Assembly (NCBI GenBank): GCA_035578155.1
Contig: JAPWDM010000022.1
Coordinates: 5,767,076 to 5,831,075 of the forward strand
Length of the DNA stretch: 64,000 bases
Source: Brachynemurus nebulosus
Lineage: Eukaryota > Arthropoda > Insecta > Neuroptera > Myrmeleontidae
Direction of reading: 5' to 3'
Shown here: piece by piece, positions 37,040 through 47,965 of the stretch
How positions within the stretch are numbered: position 1 is the first letter of the stretch
Layout: the number at the start of each line of letters is the position of its first letter
The notes under the pieces: generated by a model
Databases searched by the model: none
What the model saw: only the letters and a program-made list of their open reading frames with translations
Told to the model about the DNA's origin: nothing
Program-made: the position numbers and the translations under genes

Positions 37040-37453
37040 GGGCGCATATTGAGACGCAGTTAACGCAGGCAGGGCAGCGCAGTTTCTGTGACTCGTGTTG
37101 GAGAACGGGACAGCGCGAATTGAAACGCAGAGCAGAGCAGCACTGCGTTGCACGAGACCGATGTGGTACTCGTGAATGTGACACAGAAATTGCGCGATGT
37201 TGCGCGACATTGTAACACGTTTTCGAGTTTTAGTTGGTTTTATTTCGCCGAAATTAAAACAATTGAAGAAATTGAAGAAAAATAATGGTGCGTTAAAAAG
37301 AGTCACAGAAACTGTGTTGCCCTGCCTGCGTTAACTGCGTCTCAATGTGCGCCCGGCCACATAGTTTATTTCTCGTGCTTTCCTGCCTTGCCCTGCTCTG
37401 CTCTGCCCTGCCCTGCGTTTATTGCGTGACTCAGCTCAATGTGCGCCTGGCCT
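37040..37453. mobile_element. GC-rich MITE with duplicated right end
   Basis: The ends gggcgcatattgagacgcag (37040) and its near inverse (ending 37354) form a TIR of about 55 bp, with 'taacgcaggcagggca' inside. A second right-end-like copy follows to 37453 ('gctcaatgtgcgcctggcc'), with many ctgccctgc repeats. It is much more GC-rich than its surroundings. Target duplication is not clear. Confidence 0.65.
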
Positions 37454-37954
37454 TATTCGTGTAAATCAAATCCATATGGAAGACATATTTTTTTTTTTAT
37501 CTTTATTAGTTACTAGACCAACAGAAATCTGTTACACATAGTAGCGAGAAAAAAAAAATAGAGAAAATAACAATGATATGACGTAAGGGGTTAGCCACAC
37601 ATATGGCTCCCAATTCACGTTAGATTTGATAACTTAAAAAAAATAACTTATTAAATACAACAGGTACAGATAGATATATGATAAAATTAAAATATTTTTT
37701 AATTACACAGGCCAACGACTAAAAAACTTTTTTAATACTTTAACCATATTTTTATGGATTTTAGTGTGCTGAATCTGAAAATAACAATAAAATTGCTCTA
37801 TCACCCACCATTTCCCTACATTTTACATCATAAACCTTTATATTCAAAAAATAGTTCAGAAAATTAATGCAATCAATATAATACTAAATATGCGAAAGCC
37901 AGCGATCCAATATCTTATAATGAATATAATATCTTATAATTCCAATATCTTTGC

Positions 37955-38512
37955 TCAAAGTTCCCGCATTTATCAGAAGCAAAGTTACAAGAGGGCGTCT
38001 TCATTGGCCCTGATATAAGAAAAATGATGTTTGACTCTGAGTTTGAATTACATATAACAGTGAAAGAGAAAGAAGCTTGGATTGCTTTCAAGGAAGTTGT
38101 TAACAAGTTTTTGTTTAACAAAAAAGACCCAGACTATAATATAACCATTGTATCTAATATACTTAATCGCTTCAAGAATTTGGGATGTTTAACGAGCTTA
38201 AAGGTTCATTTTTTAAACAGCCAGCTAGACTACTTTCTGGACAATTTAGGAGCTGTCAGTGAGGAACAAGGAGAACGTTTCCACCAGGATATTAAGATAA
38301 TGGAAAAACGCTATCAGGGACGTTGGAACACCAGGATGATGGGAGATTACTGTTGGTCCTTTCACCGAGAAAGTCAGCAAGCGGCACACAGAAAAAAAGC
38401 CACATCCGAAGCTTCAAAGAAAAGAGAAAAAGAAAATATAAGCCCATGGACTCTTAAAACATTCATAAAACTTAGTATTAGGAATAAAAATATATTTTAT
38501 GTGTTAAAATAA
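37955..38512 (+). pseudogene. Arthropod transposon-associated protein fragment
   Basis: The frame is open from about 37955 through the first ATG (38024) to 38510. Notable segments are KLQEGVFIGPDIRKMM, then NLGAVSEEQGERFHQDI, MEKRYQGRWNTRMMGDYC and a charged Lys-rich tail. I recall this 'AVSEEQGERFHQD...RYQG.W' domain as very common in arthropod genomes, in many copies and with no assigned function, so it is probably part of a transposon-encoded protein. The N-terminal part is missing, and no TIR was found around it. It sits inside the LINE's 3' region, opposite strand. Confidence 0.6.
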
Positions 38513-38795
38513 AGCTCTGTTTGTCTTGTACAAGTTATTTTTTTTCACTCTTATAGAATATTAGCATATTTCATTAAATCTGACATAGCCAAAATGTGAC
38601 GAAACTGTGGGTGATACAAAATAATGAAATTCAAATTTGGATTTAGCACCCAAAAAAATATAAAGATCACCTATTAACATTAAAAAAGTTTTTTATGACC
38701 TTAATTTTGCAGGCCTGTGTTATTATTGTCCATTATGTAAGTTAGATTTGTAAACTAAAATGCATATACGTAGTGTTCTTCGAAACAAACTATTG

Positions 38796-39079
38796 CTAGT
38801 AGTTTTCTTGTGGCAGTCGCCTTTTTAATCGTCTGTTTGATTTCACTTGACACAAGTCACGAATGTGTGCTTCTTCAGATTTTGATAATTTTTCATAAAA
38901 GTTTTTTGATATTTTGTTGATGAAATCGTTAATTGATTCAATTTGAAATTCTCTCCTGATTGGGGCATTGCGTACGTACCACGGAGCGTTCACTATTGTA
39001 CGTAGCACACGGTTTTGAGTCACTTCAAGTTTATAAGTTGTGGTTGCTGAAGCTTTTCTCCAAATTGGACACGCATATG
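38796..39079 (-). pseudogene. LINE ORF2 C-terminal fragment
   Basis: The minus strand reads ACPIWRKASATTTYKLEVTQ at the insertion edge, then NRVLRTIVNAPWYVRN and RREFQIESI, to a TAG at 38796. 'QN+.LR.I..APWYVRN..' is the standard region after the RT in Jockey-type ORF2 proteins. It is the downstream remainder of the LINE cut by the Harbinger fragment. Confidence 0.8.
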
Positions 39080-39082
39080 TTA

Positions 39083-39735
39083 GGCCGCGGTTACATTGGA
39101 TACGAATTCGTACAAAAATTGATTCGTACGAGCTCGTACGAAATTCATTCGTACGACTGTGTGGTTACATTGGATACGGAATCGTAATACGAATTCGTAT
39201 TTAAATTTAAATTGAAAATCGTTATTACATCTTGCATAATATCAAACAATGGATCCAATTACCGAATCTTATTTATTAGAATCACTGTTTTCAAAATTTC
39301 TAATTATAGAAAACAAACAATTCTGGGTAAACGATTATTTAACGATTATTTATTAGTCATGTAGAGCAAAAAAAGCTGAGTTCTGGAATTACTTTGAGGA
39401 AATTTTTCAAGACAAGCAGAAATTTTTAAAATACTTGAACATGTCGCAAGTCACATTCAATTACATTTTAAAATCTATTGAATTTCAGCGTCAATATTTA
39501 GTTAATTAATTTTTTATTACACATACTTAAAATGTTTTTGTTAGCTTAGGTTAGCTTTATTATACTGTAATATATTTAATTAAAAAATTATCTAAACATT
39601 TTCTCTGCCACCTCATTCCACAATTTTTTATTTAATTTTCTACTATGATAATATTTATGTTTTTGAAATAGTCGTCGATCGCGCACGCTTTATAAGAGAG
39701 CCTGGTAATTTTTCTGAAATTTTATCTACAAAAAT
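39083..39735 (+). mobile_element. PIF/Harbinger fragment inside the LINE
   Basis: A TTA (39080-39082) precedes ggccgcggttacattggata, an end followed by repeats of ggttacattggatacg and gtacgaattcgt. The + strand from 39250 encodes the start of a Harbinger transposase (KKAEFWNYFEEI, KFLKYLNMSQVTFNYILKSI). The minus strand near 39640-39590 reads KLNKKLWNEVAEKMF, like the MADF/Myb-type partner protein of Harbinger elements. No right TIR was found, so the right limit is approximate. Confidence 0.6.
39250..39510 (+). pseudogene. Harbinger transposase N-terminal fragment
   Basis: Starts MDPITESYLLESLFSKF, reaches two stops near 39354, then reads AKKAEFWNYFEEIFQDKQ and LNMSQVTFNYILKSIEF to a stop at about 39508. 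The 'FW...F..F..YF.MS..TF..IL' pattern is that of the N-terminal region of HARBI1-like transposases, which precedes the DDE nuclease. The DDE part is deleted. Confidence 0.6.
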
Positions 39736-41322
39736 TATATGATTTTTCTCTCCGTGTGGATAGGTTTTGTCTGAAGCCGAATTGTATGTCTGGTATCACT
39801 CTATTTTGTTTTAAAGTGCTGTATAACCTTTTTTGTATCACTTTTTCTAATATTTTTGAGAGACTATCTAATAAGGTAATTGGTCGATAGCTATTGACAC
39901 TATGTTGATCTTTGCCTGGCTTGGGTAGTATGATGATGTTGCCTATTTTCCAAGACTGAGGAAAATATCCAATTGCTAGGCATGCATTAATTATACTACA
40001 TAAAAAAACTGATTCCTTTACGTGGTATATATTTGAGAAGATGGTTAGGAATACCGTCAGGGCCGGGTGACTTTCTATTGGCTAAATTTGAGATGATGTT
40101 TTGGATTTCAGATGGAGTAGTTGATTCGAGATCGTTTACGCTGTTTATTGATGTATCCACTGTATTTTCAGGAAGATGATTTTTGTTGACGTCTGGCGCT
40201 GTAAAGACTTGAGAAAAGTGCTGAGCCATAATTTCTGCCTTTTCTTCATTAGAGACATATTCTTGATTGGTAACTTTTAAAATGGGTATTTTTGTTGTAC
40301 GTCTTATAATTTTTCTGGTTCCACTCCACATTTGTCTATCACCAGGGTTTATTTCCTCAATGTACGATTCGTATCGAGCTATTCTATATTTATCTAATTC
40401 ATAGCAGATTTTATGTGTTAAGTTGTTTAGTTGTCGTTTAAGTTTTGGGTCTTTAGTACTTTGCCGAAGTCGTCGAGTTTTATTATTCTCTTTTATAATT
40501 TTCAAAACACTTACGGTAGGGCGAAAGTTTACTGGTTCGTTATTGAGGAAAAAGTGTTCGGTGCGTTGTTTACCGCTGTTATAATAGTGTTTCTTAGGTG
40601 TTCAATGGCTAAATCAATTTCTTTCTTAGAATATATATTTCTTTTGGGTTTGAGAGAATAATTCATATTTTCTTCATAAAGTTCCTAGTTAGTTTTACCT
40701 CCTATTAAGATTCCATTATTTTTGAATTTATCAGGTTCATTAGAAAATGTTATTATGACCGAATAATGATCAGAGCTAAGCTCGGGATGAACACTTTGTA
40801 TTATATCTTCAGAGAAATTCTTCTGCACTGTGGCAATACATTGACATTAGTTTTTCCAGTTGGGAACCATTAACGTTGTTAGTTCCACATCCCCAAGTGG
40901 TAGATTTGCTATTTAGGTCTCCAATGAGCAAAGTAAGAATGTCTGTGTTGAAAATGGAAATTATATCCTTTTTTCAAAATCTTTTATTAGGTTGGTTATA
41001 AGCTGCGATTATTTTTTCTTTTCTTTTTGAACGAAGAAATATTTCTATTCCAGTAGATTTAAGGTTTGAAAGCACTGGCAGAGAGATTTCATGATGTTTT
41101 ACGCAGTTTTTGACAACAATTGCTACCCCACCGGATGCAATTGGCGAGTCTCTGTCTTTGCTGTACATAGTGTACCCAGGAAATCGTATTGTTTCAGTTG
41201 CAAGCGACATTGATATTTTGAGATGATAAAGTATAAAGTAAAAGGTTTTTTTTATCTTGTAATCCGTCAGCATTCCAGTTACGGATTTTTATGTTTTTGA
41301 TGGTTTGATATTTATTTGCCAT
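39735..41322 (-). pseudogene. LINE ORF2: endonuclease and partial RT
   Basis: ATG at 41322 begins MANKYQTIKNIKIRNWNADG, the usual start of the Jockey-type endonuclease. A gap follows. Then RFPGYTMYSKDRDSPIASGG and VAIVVKNCVKHHEI (endonuclease middle), a deletion near 40960-40880, the linker region 40505-40000, NRKSPGPDGIPNHLLKY, and SWKIGNIIILPKPGKD with YRPITLLDSLSKILEK (RT fingers), ending IQFGFRQNLST where it is cut. There are several frameshifts and stops. The protein would nick DNA and copy its own RNA; here the catalytic RT motif is lost. Confidence 0.75.
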
Positions 41323-41539
41323 TGGAATTGATGATTGAGGACATTATTTCTAACAGGAAATTTTTAATAGTAGCAATATGTGGTTTAATGAGATCGATAA
41401 GGAATGTAATAATAATTGTTGATATGTCGTTTGCGGAAGAGGTGGAATTTGGGGGAAATGGGATTTGTTGATTTTGGTGGGATTGTGATGATTTTACTGC
41501 TTCAGCGTATGAGAAATGGTTGCTGGTGTTTGATGGTTA

Positions 41540-42476
41540 ATTGTTAGATGGCTTTGCGCGTTGGTTGGTACGTGAATTGAAGTTTGTATTTTGTCGTGAG
41601 ATTTTTTGATAATAACTACGTTCACGGTAATTAGCGGGGTGAATTCCATCACAGTTTACACACTGCGGCGTTGAGTTAGCTTCTTTCCTGCACTCTGAAT
41701 AATGATGAAAGCCGGTACATTTAACGCATCTAGCACCGAGTCTACAAAAATTTTGTGTGTGTCCAAAACGTTGTCACCGAGAACATTGCGATATGTCTGA
41801 ACGCTTACGACGGGGTTCCACACTTACAACAGCTCTGAAAATATGTCTTAGTTGAAATATATTTTTAGTATCTTCACCATCCTTTGGAATTTCGACAACA
41901 CACAGTGGGATTGGTCCTCTGTTTTTATTCAGCAGTCTAGATACTTTTGTAATTTTGTAAAATTTTGACAATTCCTCAAAGATTTCCTTATCGCTCAGTG
42001 AATATGGTACGTTACGAATCACTACAGAAAATTTACGTTCGTCGGGTGGACAGAATGAATGGTATTTTACTTTATTTATGTCGTAGAATTTTGTGTTTTT
42101 TATAGTCGGTTATTGTTGTTGTGTTGATTTTGACAATTTTATTACTTTTTTGTTGTGTAGTGTACTCTGATTCTAAAACTGAGTTTAGATCTTCGATTAT
42201 TTTGCGGTAATTGCTTGCCGAGTGAAGAAATATTGGTGGAATTTTTGACGTAGGACTTCGTGGTGAATTTGTTTCACTTTCTTCGTCGCTTTCATCGGAT
42301 AGAATTTCATACCCGTTGTTAGTAAGTACGGTATATTTGTTTGGATGAGTAACATTGCCATCAGAGTCAGTATGTTTCCTTTTTCTGCAGTTTTTGTAGT
42401 GGGATCTGATGTTGAAGTTGTTCACGGAGTTACTTGTTAAGATGTTGGTGTGGTTGCATTTATTGGATCTGACCAA
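41540..42476 (-). pseudogene. LINE ORF1 (Gag-like, zinc knuckles)
   Basis: Begins MVRSNKCNHTNILTSNS, with an acidic Ser-rich middle (LSDESDEESETNSPRSP). A stop at 42072 is followed, in another frame, by VIRNVPYSLSDKEIFEELSK (an RRM-like/PRE_C2HC region) and three CCHC-type knuckles: CSR-TGA-QRFGHTQNFC, with a stop where the second Cys should be, then CVKCTGFHHYSEC and CVNCDGIHP. This arrangement is typical of Jockey-clade ORF1, an RNA-binding chaperone. It sits immediately 5' of ORF2. Confidence 0.75.
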
Positions 42477-42814
42477 ATACTATCAGCATTTTTGTTAGCG
42501 AACATGATACTAGGTATTTTCTAATGTAGAGAGTACCCAGTAAACACTCTATGCGTACAATTAGATAATTTTTGTTTTCGTTTGCACTTTGTTAACAACA
42601 ATTATTTATTTTTGATAAATTAATTAATAATTATGTAATATTACTTATAATAACAATTAAATGATTAGCTCAGATGTTTACAGCACGGCTGACTTACACG
42701 AACTCATGGAAGGTATATATTCGCGTATATTGAGGACCGATCTAACTTTATATCAAATATGTATATAATATATACGTATTTTATAATTTTTTAAAAGAAT
42801 TACTTAAAAATCAT

Positions 42815-42905
42815 GTTCTTTGAAACCGTGTAATTCGGGAGAAGGTACCCGTGTTCTTCGAGACCCGTGTACGTGTTCTTCGAATACCGTGTTCTTCGGG
42901 GCTTA
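42815..42905. repeat. Cluster of CCGTGTTCTTCG motifs
   Basis: Five variants of (g)ttcttcg(a/g)..ccgtgt occur within 90 bp. Related motifs (cccgaagaacacg, gaaaccgcgttgttcgagacc) occur inverted at 36298-36355, near the other side of the LINE. Role unknown. 42481-42814 shows no gene. Confidence 0.45.
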
Positions 42906-43335
42906 CCTGTACATAAAAATAATATGTTGAATCATTTTATGTATTTGTTTATATAAAGTTTCTTTAAAAATATTACCGGCTTCTAGGGAAGTTTGTTGTG
43001 AAAGTGCTCGGGCTTCATAGTGTTAATAACTATGGGTACTTTATGAAAATCATACTTATAAAAAATAAGCACACTCTAATTTCAACAATTTTATCCCTTG
43101 TTAAAATTTGTATGTTCTTGAACATATACTTAATAGCTGGATACTGAAACTATATTTTAAAAATTGTTTCGACTAGTAGGTGCTTAAGACTATTAATAAA
43201 TGTTATACTATAGTTATAAAACTATAATATTATATTGTGGTATTTGAAATAAGAGAAAAATGAGACAATTTAATCAAAACATGTATTTTTATTAAATCAC
43301 ATATTGAGCTGTACTGTGGGCTGGATTATACATAG

Positions 43336-43425
43336 TTATAAAGTTTTTCCCCTTAAGGACCCAAAAAAATATTTTATATTTTATATTTTTTTTGTGGGCC
43401 CTTAAGGGGAAAAATTTTACTACTA
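43336..43425. repeat. Hairpin tccccttaagg..ccaaaaaaa
   Basis: The arms ttttccccttaaggaccca and, inverted, ttttccccttaagggccca flank an AT-rich loop. Either a small palindromic element or a very small MITE. Confidence 0.6.
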
Positions 43426-43654
43426 TGTATTTTTTTGTGACCTTTTATTCACATTATGTACTCTGGGGACATTTTTTTATAGGCCATATCAAAAAATTGC
43501 AAAAAATCCTTTAAGTAGGTATCATACAAAAAGTGACCACATAAAAAAAGGTTACATAGTGCAACTAAATTTTACAGTTATTGCGAAGAAGTCCTTATTG
43601 TTAAAATATATAGCCTACTAGACTAGTAGTAAGAGCTAGGAGTCTATTTTAAAA

Positions 43655-43675
43655 CGTGGGGGGGGGGGGGGGAGG
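43655..43675 (+). repeat. G homopolymer tract
   Basis: A run of about 16 G, striking in such AT-rich DNA and a likely site of slippage or assembly error. Confidence 0.8.
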
Positions 43676-43824
43676 GCTACGATTTCCGAAAAAAATTTTA
43701 ATAAACCTACTTTGAGGAGTGTGTAATCCCTTAAAAATAACATAACCCCGATGAAAAAAAATCTAGACTAATGTAACCTCAATCTAAATTTCTTGACACA
43801 CTTTTCATCAAAATCCTTTAAGGG

Positions 43825-43935
43825 TTAGGTAATTATACACTTTCACGGTCACCGGGTTTTTTGGCTATAATTAAAAAAAACGGTTTGAAAGTCTCTGGTG
43901 GCTACACATTTTAAAAGTCTAATAAAAAAAATTTT
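43825..43935 (-). repeat. Repeat H end fragment
   Basis: The inverted counterpart of the outer parts of the 63.3-63.96 kb copy ('agtctctggtggctacacat'; 'tatacactttcacggtcacc'). The hairpin core is absent. Confidence 0.55.
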
Positions 43936-44685
43936 GGTAAAAATTCTTTTATCCTTTTAAATTTTTCAATATTTTTACATTTTGTTAATAGCCGAAGAGC
44001 CCACGACGACCAGACCTTCGTTATTTTATAAAAGCTGAAAGTTTCTCTGTGCATGTCCCTTATACAGGTAAGAACGACCAGCGACTATAGAGTTTGGGTT
44101 GTGGTTACTTGGGCAGGTAACAGGTAGTAAAGGTATATAAAATAATACCTTAAATTCGTTAAAGTATAAAGCTCGTTTTTTTTTATATTTTCTTCGGGAT
44201 AACTTTAGAAATCTCGTCATCCATTGCTGGACACTTATGACAGTTGCTACCCCCTGCCAGACACCCCTAAACTTTAATAAATTATAATTATACTTTCGTT
44301 ATAGTATAAAAGCTAAATTTTATGTATGTTACATGGGGACCTATAAAAAAATGTTACCTCAATAGCCGGACAGTTTTAATGGTTTTTTACATCTTGCCAG
44401 ACACATTGAAAGTCCGCAGTAGGTGCGAGCGCGAATGCATAGTCGATTACGATCTTTTAAGATGTCATATAAAAAAATGATTTTATTACGTTCATAGCCA
44501 TGTTATATAAAGTAAAAAATGTTATTTTAATATGATAAAATACAAAAAATTCACCAAGTGCGTGCCGGACACGCATTATCAAAGTTACGTGGTCAATAGC
44601 TAATTTTTCACAATTTTTAGGATACTGATATTAATAACGGAGATTTCTGTCTAATATGTAAAAATGAATTTTATCAGATGATTGT
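43936..44685. other. Non-coding
   Basis: No gene is supported. Short 'gccggacac'/'gccagacac' motifs recur near 44230, 44375, 44395 and 44565. The minus 64-codon frame at 44026-44220 is not convincing. Confidence 0.35.
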
Positions 44686-44730
44686 ATATTTTTATCTGAA
44701 AACAGGTTTAAACTTGTATAAATTGTCAGC

Positions 44731-44775
44731 TGACGTCATCAGGCTATTTTTCTACTATAAAAGACCGTAGTATAA
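44731..44775 (+). promoter_or_regulatory. TGACGTCA plus TATA promoter-like module 1
   Basis: A perfect CRE-type octamer (tgacgtca, 44731-44738) is followed by ctactataaaagac about 20 bases on, just inside the left TIR and about 105 bp before an ATG in good context. It is arranged like a compact viral promoter. Inference only. Confidence 0.45.
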
Positions 44776-44879
44776 CTTTCCAATTGCAATTTTGTTTGAA
44801 ACTTTAGTAAAAACATTAAATCTTATTGTTGTAAAAAAAATTTTTCAATTATCGTGTTAAGAATTAATTATTGCCAACA

Positions 44880-45235
44880 ATGGTATCCATTACCACTGGT
44901 ATTTCATCTGGAAACAGAGACTTAATTCAAAAAATGGCGGGAAATTTTATGGACGAATTGAACCATTTTGGTGCTGTTAAATGATGGATTAAACTTTCTG
45001 ATATGGAAATTGGAAAAATATATAAAATAATGGGAACAAGTCAACTACCATCAAAATTCGATTCATTGAAAATCAAATTTAAATGAGCAGATGCTGGCAT
45101 GGCTGCAGAGCAATCCAAAACTGTGTATTATGAATAATGGACCCATTGGACTGACTTATAAACTAGAATTAAAAACGCTGGACTTTCTTGAAATCGTTGG
45201 GGATGCTGAATGGCGAATTCTGTAATTTATTCTCT
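44880..45235 (+). pseudogene. Virus-element ORF, unrecognised, with stops
   Basis: ATG at 44880 (context caacaatgg) opens 34 codons. The same frame goes on after a TGA (44982) with IKLSDMEIGKIYKIMGTS, another TGA near 45084, then MAAEQSKTVYYE and further stops. The 'SD.EIGK.YKI' stretch faintly recalls the small single-stranded-DNA-binding proteins of related elements, but I would not name it. It is the first gene inside the left TIR, downstream of the CRE/TATA module. Confidence 0.4.
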
Positions 45236-45319
45236 TCAAAATGTATTATTTAATTGTACTATGTATTCTAAAAATTTCGATATTGTACCAATTTTTACAT
45301 ATATTTAATAAAAATTATA

Positions 45320-45720
45320 AAACAAAAATTCGATTTTTTAATTCATACCCATCTTTAAAACATTGATTTGTATTCTAGTATGATTATACCAGATTAATAT
45401 ATCAACATTTTTTTAGTGTTCAATAAAAAAAAATTTAAAAATCGATTTTTTTATTCATGCCCACCTCTAAATCAATTTTTGAACTAAACATAGAGTGATA
45501 AAACTTGTTACCAATCTTTGGTATGTGTCATACTGTTGGGTATTAATTATAAAAAAAAATCGATTTTTTTTTCACGTCCCACCTCTAAATCAATTTCTGA
45601 AGTAAGCATAAATCGATAAAACTGATGAGCAATTTTTGGTATCTATCATATCTCTGAGTATTAATTATAAAAGAAAATCGATTTTTTTATTCAATCCCCA
45701 TCTCTAAATCAATGATTGAT
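45320..45720 (+). repeat. Tandem ~118-bp units
   Basis: Four units with aaaatcgattttttt near 45329, 45437, 45555 and 45674, each with 'cccacctctaaatcaat' and 'tgataaaact...atctttggtat' themes. Inside the virus-like element. Confidence 0.75.
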
Positions 45721-45959
45721 TAGTGGTTAATATTTCCCAAAATGAAAAAAAAGTTAAATTTTATCGTACTATAAAATCGTATATTATGTGAACGTATATA
45801 TCGTAGACATCTCATATAATATGTACATACATGCAAAATATGAGACTTGTAATTTTTATACACGAACATTATACCAAATGAAAATTTGATTGTAAAAATA
45901 GGAAATTTTTCAGCAGTTGGAAATTCTGTTAATATTAGAAAATTTATTTCCAGCAATAG

Positions 45960-46870
45960 TATTGCTGATACTAAAACAACTGCAAACTTTTAAAACAAAA
46001 ATTTTGTTTTTTGTTTTGTTTTAATTATAATAGTTAGTGAATTAAGAACCAATTTTTTTGTGTTTTTGTTTTTGTTTTATTTGAAAACCACAGTTTTTTG
46101 TTTCATTTGTGTGTTCGGCGGTTTTTGGTCGTTTTATTCAGTGTTTTTGTGTGTGATTTTTGTCTGCTTTTGGTTTTTTGTTTTATTTGAAAACTACAGG
46201 TAAGCTGAAAAAAACACATTTAATTCGTTTTTAGTATTAATTTTAACAGTTGCTAGAAATTTTGAGACTACTTCAACTAATTATAATTCCTTTATGAATA
46301 CTAAAAAGAAAAATTTCGTGTTTTTTAACGTTTTAAATGTACTATGGGTACGTATAACGCCCTAATCATATACTCGATACATATGCTGTTTACGCTTAAC
46401 GTTCATATGATTGATATAGTCCATTTGCTACTATAACAATAACGTACAGGGTTTTTCTAAAAATTAATTAGTTATTTTACATATTAAAGCAAAAAATTTT
46501 CTTTAATCTCGTTTAAATAACTTTGGCTTGGCAACTTTGAAAAATATAATTTTCTAATATTAAAATTGTGTTTAAACCATATTAACAGTAGAAAATTTTT
46601 CTTTTTAATAGTTTTCTTGAATTTTTAAAGATGTAATTTTATATTAGTAACTTTTAAAATATAATTTTTCTTTTTAAAGTGATATTAGAAGTAAAACTTT
46701 TGTAATTTTTTAAAATGTACAGGATGTGCCAGAAAAAAATCCGTAAATAAAATTTAAATTATTATTCACTATTTTTATTATTATTTACAATTTTTAGCAT
46801 TTATAGGGATATTTAGTCATATTTTAAAAAGTAAATTATAAATATTTCGCGTAAACTAGACAAATCAGTT
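45960..46870 (+). repeat. Duplicated leader region, copy 1
   Basis: It parallels 47780-48360. A T/G-rich leader ends in a GT donor-like site (actacag|gtaagc at 46200), followed by 'acatttaatt' and, further on, 'atgtacaggatgtgccagaa' (46717) and 'aaatatttcgcgtaaacta' (46845), which match 48229 and 48331. This copy leads to no gene. Confidence 0.55.
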
Positions 46871-46984
46871 CTACTATTGGCTGATAACATTTATTGGAAA
46901 ATTAACTAACTTTTTTTGTGATAACTTAAAACTATTTAGCATCTAATATACTTTTTTTTAAGTTATGTTAAAAACATTCTTTTC

Positions 46985-47195
46985 GATTTAAAATTAAAGA
47001 ATAATTGCTTCCAAACATTTTTTTAATGCTTAAAAAAGTGTTAATATTTATTTGAATTACACGATAGACCAAGTGGTCGGAAAACGACATTTCATATTAC
47101 ACGACCCAATGATATTCCAACTAAGGGTGGAAATGCTTCCAGGCTACAACAATTCTATTTAAAATTAAAGAGTGGCTTTTAAACACTTCTCTAAG
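46985..47195 (+). repeat. Single ~170-bp satellite-like unit
   Basis: It matches the units at 31560-32110, including 'gaccaagtggtcggaaaacg', 'aatgcttaaaaaagtgtt' and 'aaacacttctctaa'. An isolated unit inside the virus-like element. Confidence 0.7.
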
Positions 47196-47629
47196 GGAAA
47201 ATTATTTGTACAATAATATCTATAAAAGATTTTTTAGAATGCAAAAGATTAACCTTCACATAGTAAAATATCTTACACATCACATTCCGTACATTTTACA
47301 TACGAAATCGTTGTCGCTTTGGAATGTAACATGTCTGAACAAGTTAGTGCATACATTGTATATGCTAATGCAGTAAAACCTATCTCGATTTTTTAAGGCA
47401 ATTTACCATATTATTTTGGATAAAAACTGTTCTCAGCAATTTATTTCCAACAATGGAAAATTAATTCCCAACAATAGTATTACGTCAATGTCGATCACAG
47501 TGTTAACTAAATTTGTTTAAAACAACTGAAATCTTGAACTAAAATTGAATTATAAAAATTATTGCGCCATATTGCGCAATCATAACTTGTTTTAGCTTGT
47601 TATCTCTTACACATCTGTATAAAGTTATA

Positions 47630-47649
47630 TGACGTCATCAATTAAAAAA

Positions 47650-47697
<48 letters not shown>

Positions 47698-47945
47698 GTG
47701 ATAAACGACTTGACAACCATTACGTCTTTTGACTTCATAAAATATAGTGTGCTTCGTGTCATCATATTGTATTTTGCGAATTTTTAAAGTTAGTTTAATT
47801 TCTTAAAATTTTATTACATTTTTTCAATATTTAGTTTAGTTAGTTTTATTTAATTTAGTGCAAGAAGAAATTTTTGAGATATTTCTGTTTCTTCTGTGTT
47901 TTTTGTTTTATCACTATTGGTGAGTAAGAAACATTTAATTCCTTT
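47630..47945 (+). promoter_or_regulatory. TGACGTCA module 2 and 5' leader of the polymerase gene
   Basis: A second perfect tgacgtca (47630-47637) is followed by a (TA)n tract (47651-47694), a cacgtg box (47694-47699) and a leader exon ending in a GTGAGT donor-like site near 47920. A matching acceptor (catttttttcattttag) lies at about 48224, upstream of the zinc-finger ORF. Inferred promoter and 5' intron. Confidence 0.4.
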
Positions 47946-47965
47946 TAATATTAATTTTTTCCCCA

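Larger units (their letters stand above)
37487..42480 (-). mobile_element. Jockey-type LINE, broken by insertions
   Basis: Reads on the minus strand from ORF1 (start 42476) through ORF2 to a poly(A) tail (T run at 37487-37498), preceded by an AATAAAG signal. It is interrupted between 39083 and about 39735 by a Harbinger fragment, and between the ORF2 end (38796) and the tail by an unrelated + strand ORF (37955-38512). The reverse-transcriptase catalytic core (YADD) is missing. Non-functional. Confidence 0.75.

Noticed and set aside
42970..43025. Possible minus-strand exon ending in a GTAATA donor, considered as the missing N-lobe exon of the kinase.
   Set aside because: The reading has no glycine-rich loop or VAIK lysine, and the acceptor is poor.
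44880..45235. Idea that in-frame TGA codons here and in the capsid genes are read as an amino acid (recoding).
   Set aside because: TAG and TAA stops and frameshifts occur too, and the PLA2, capsid and last genes look like ordinary decayed copies. Nothing suggests a changed code.
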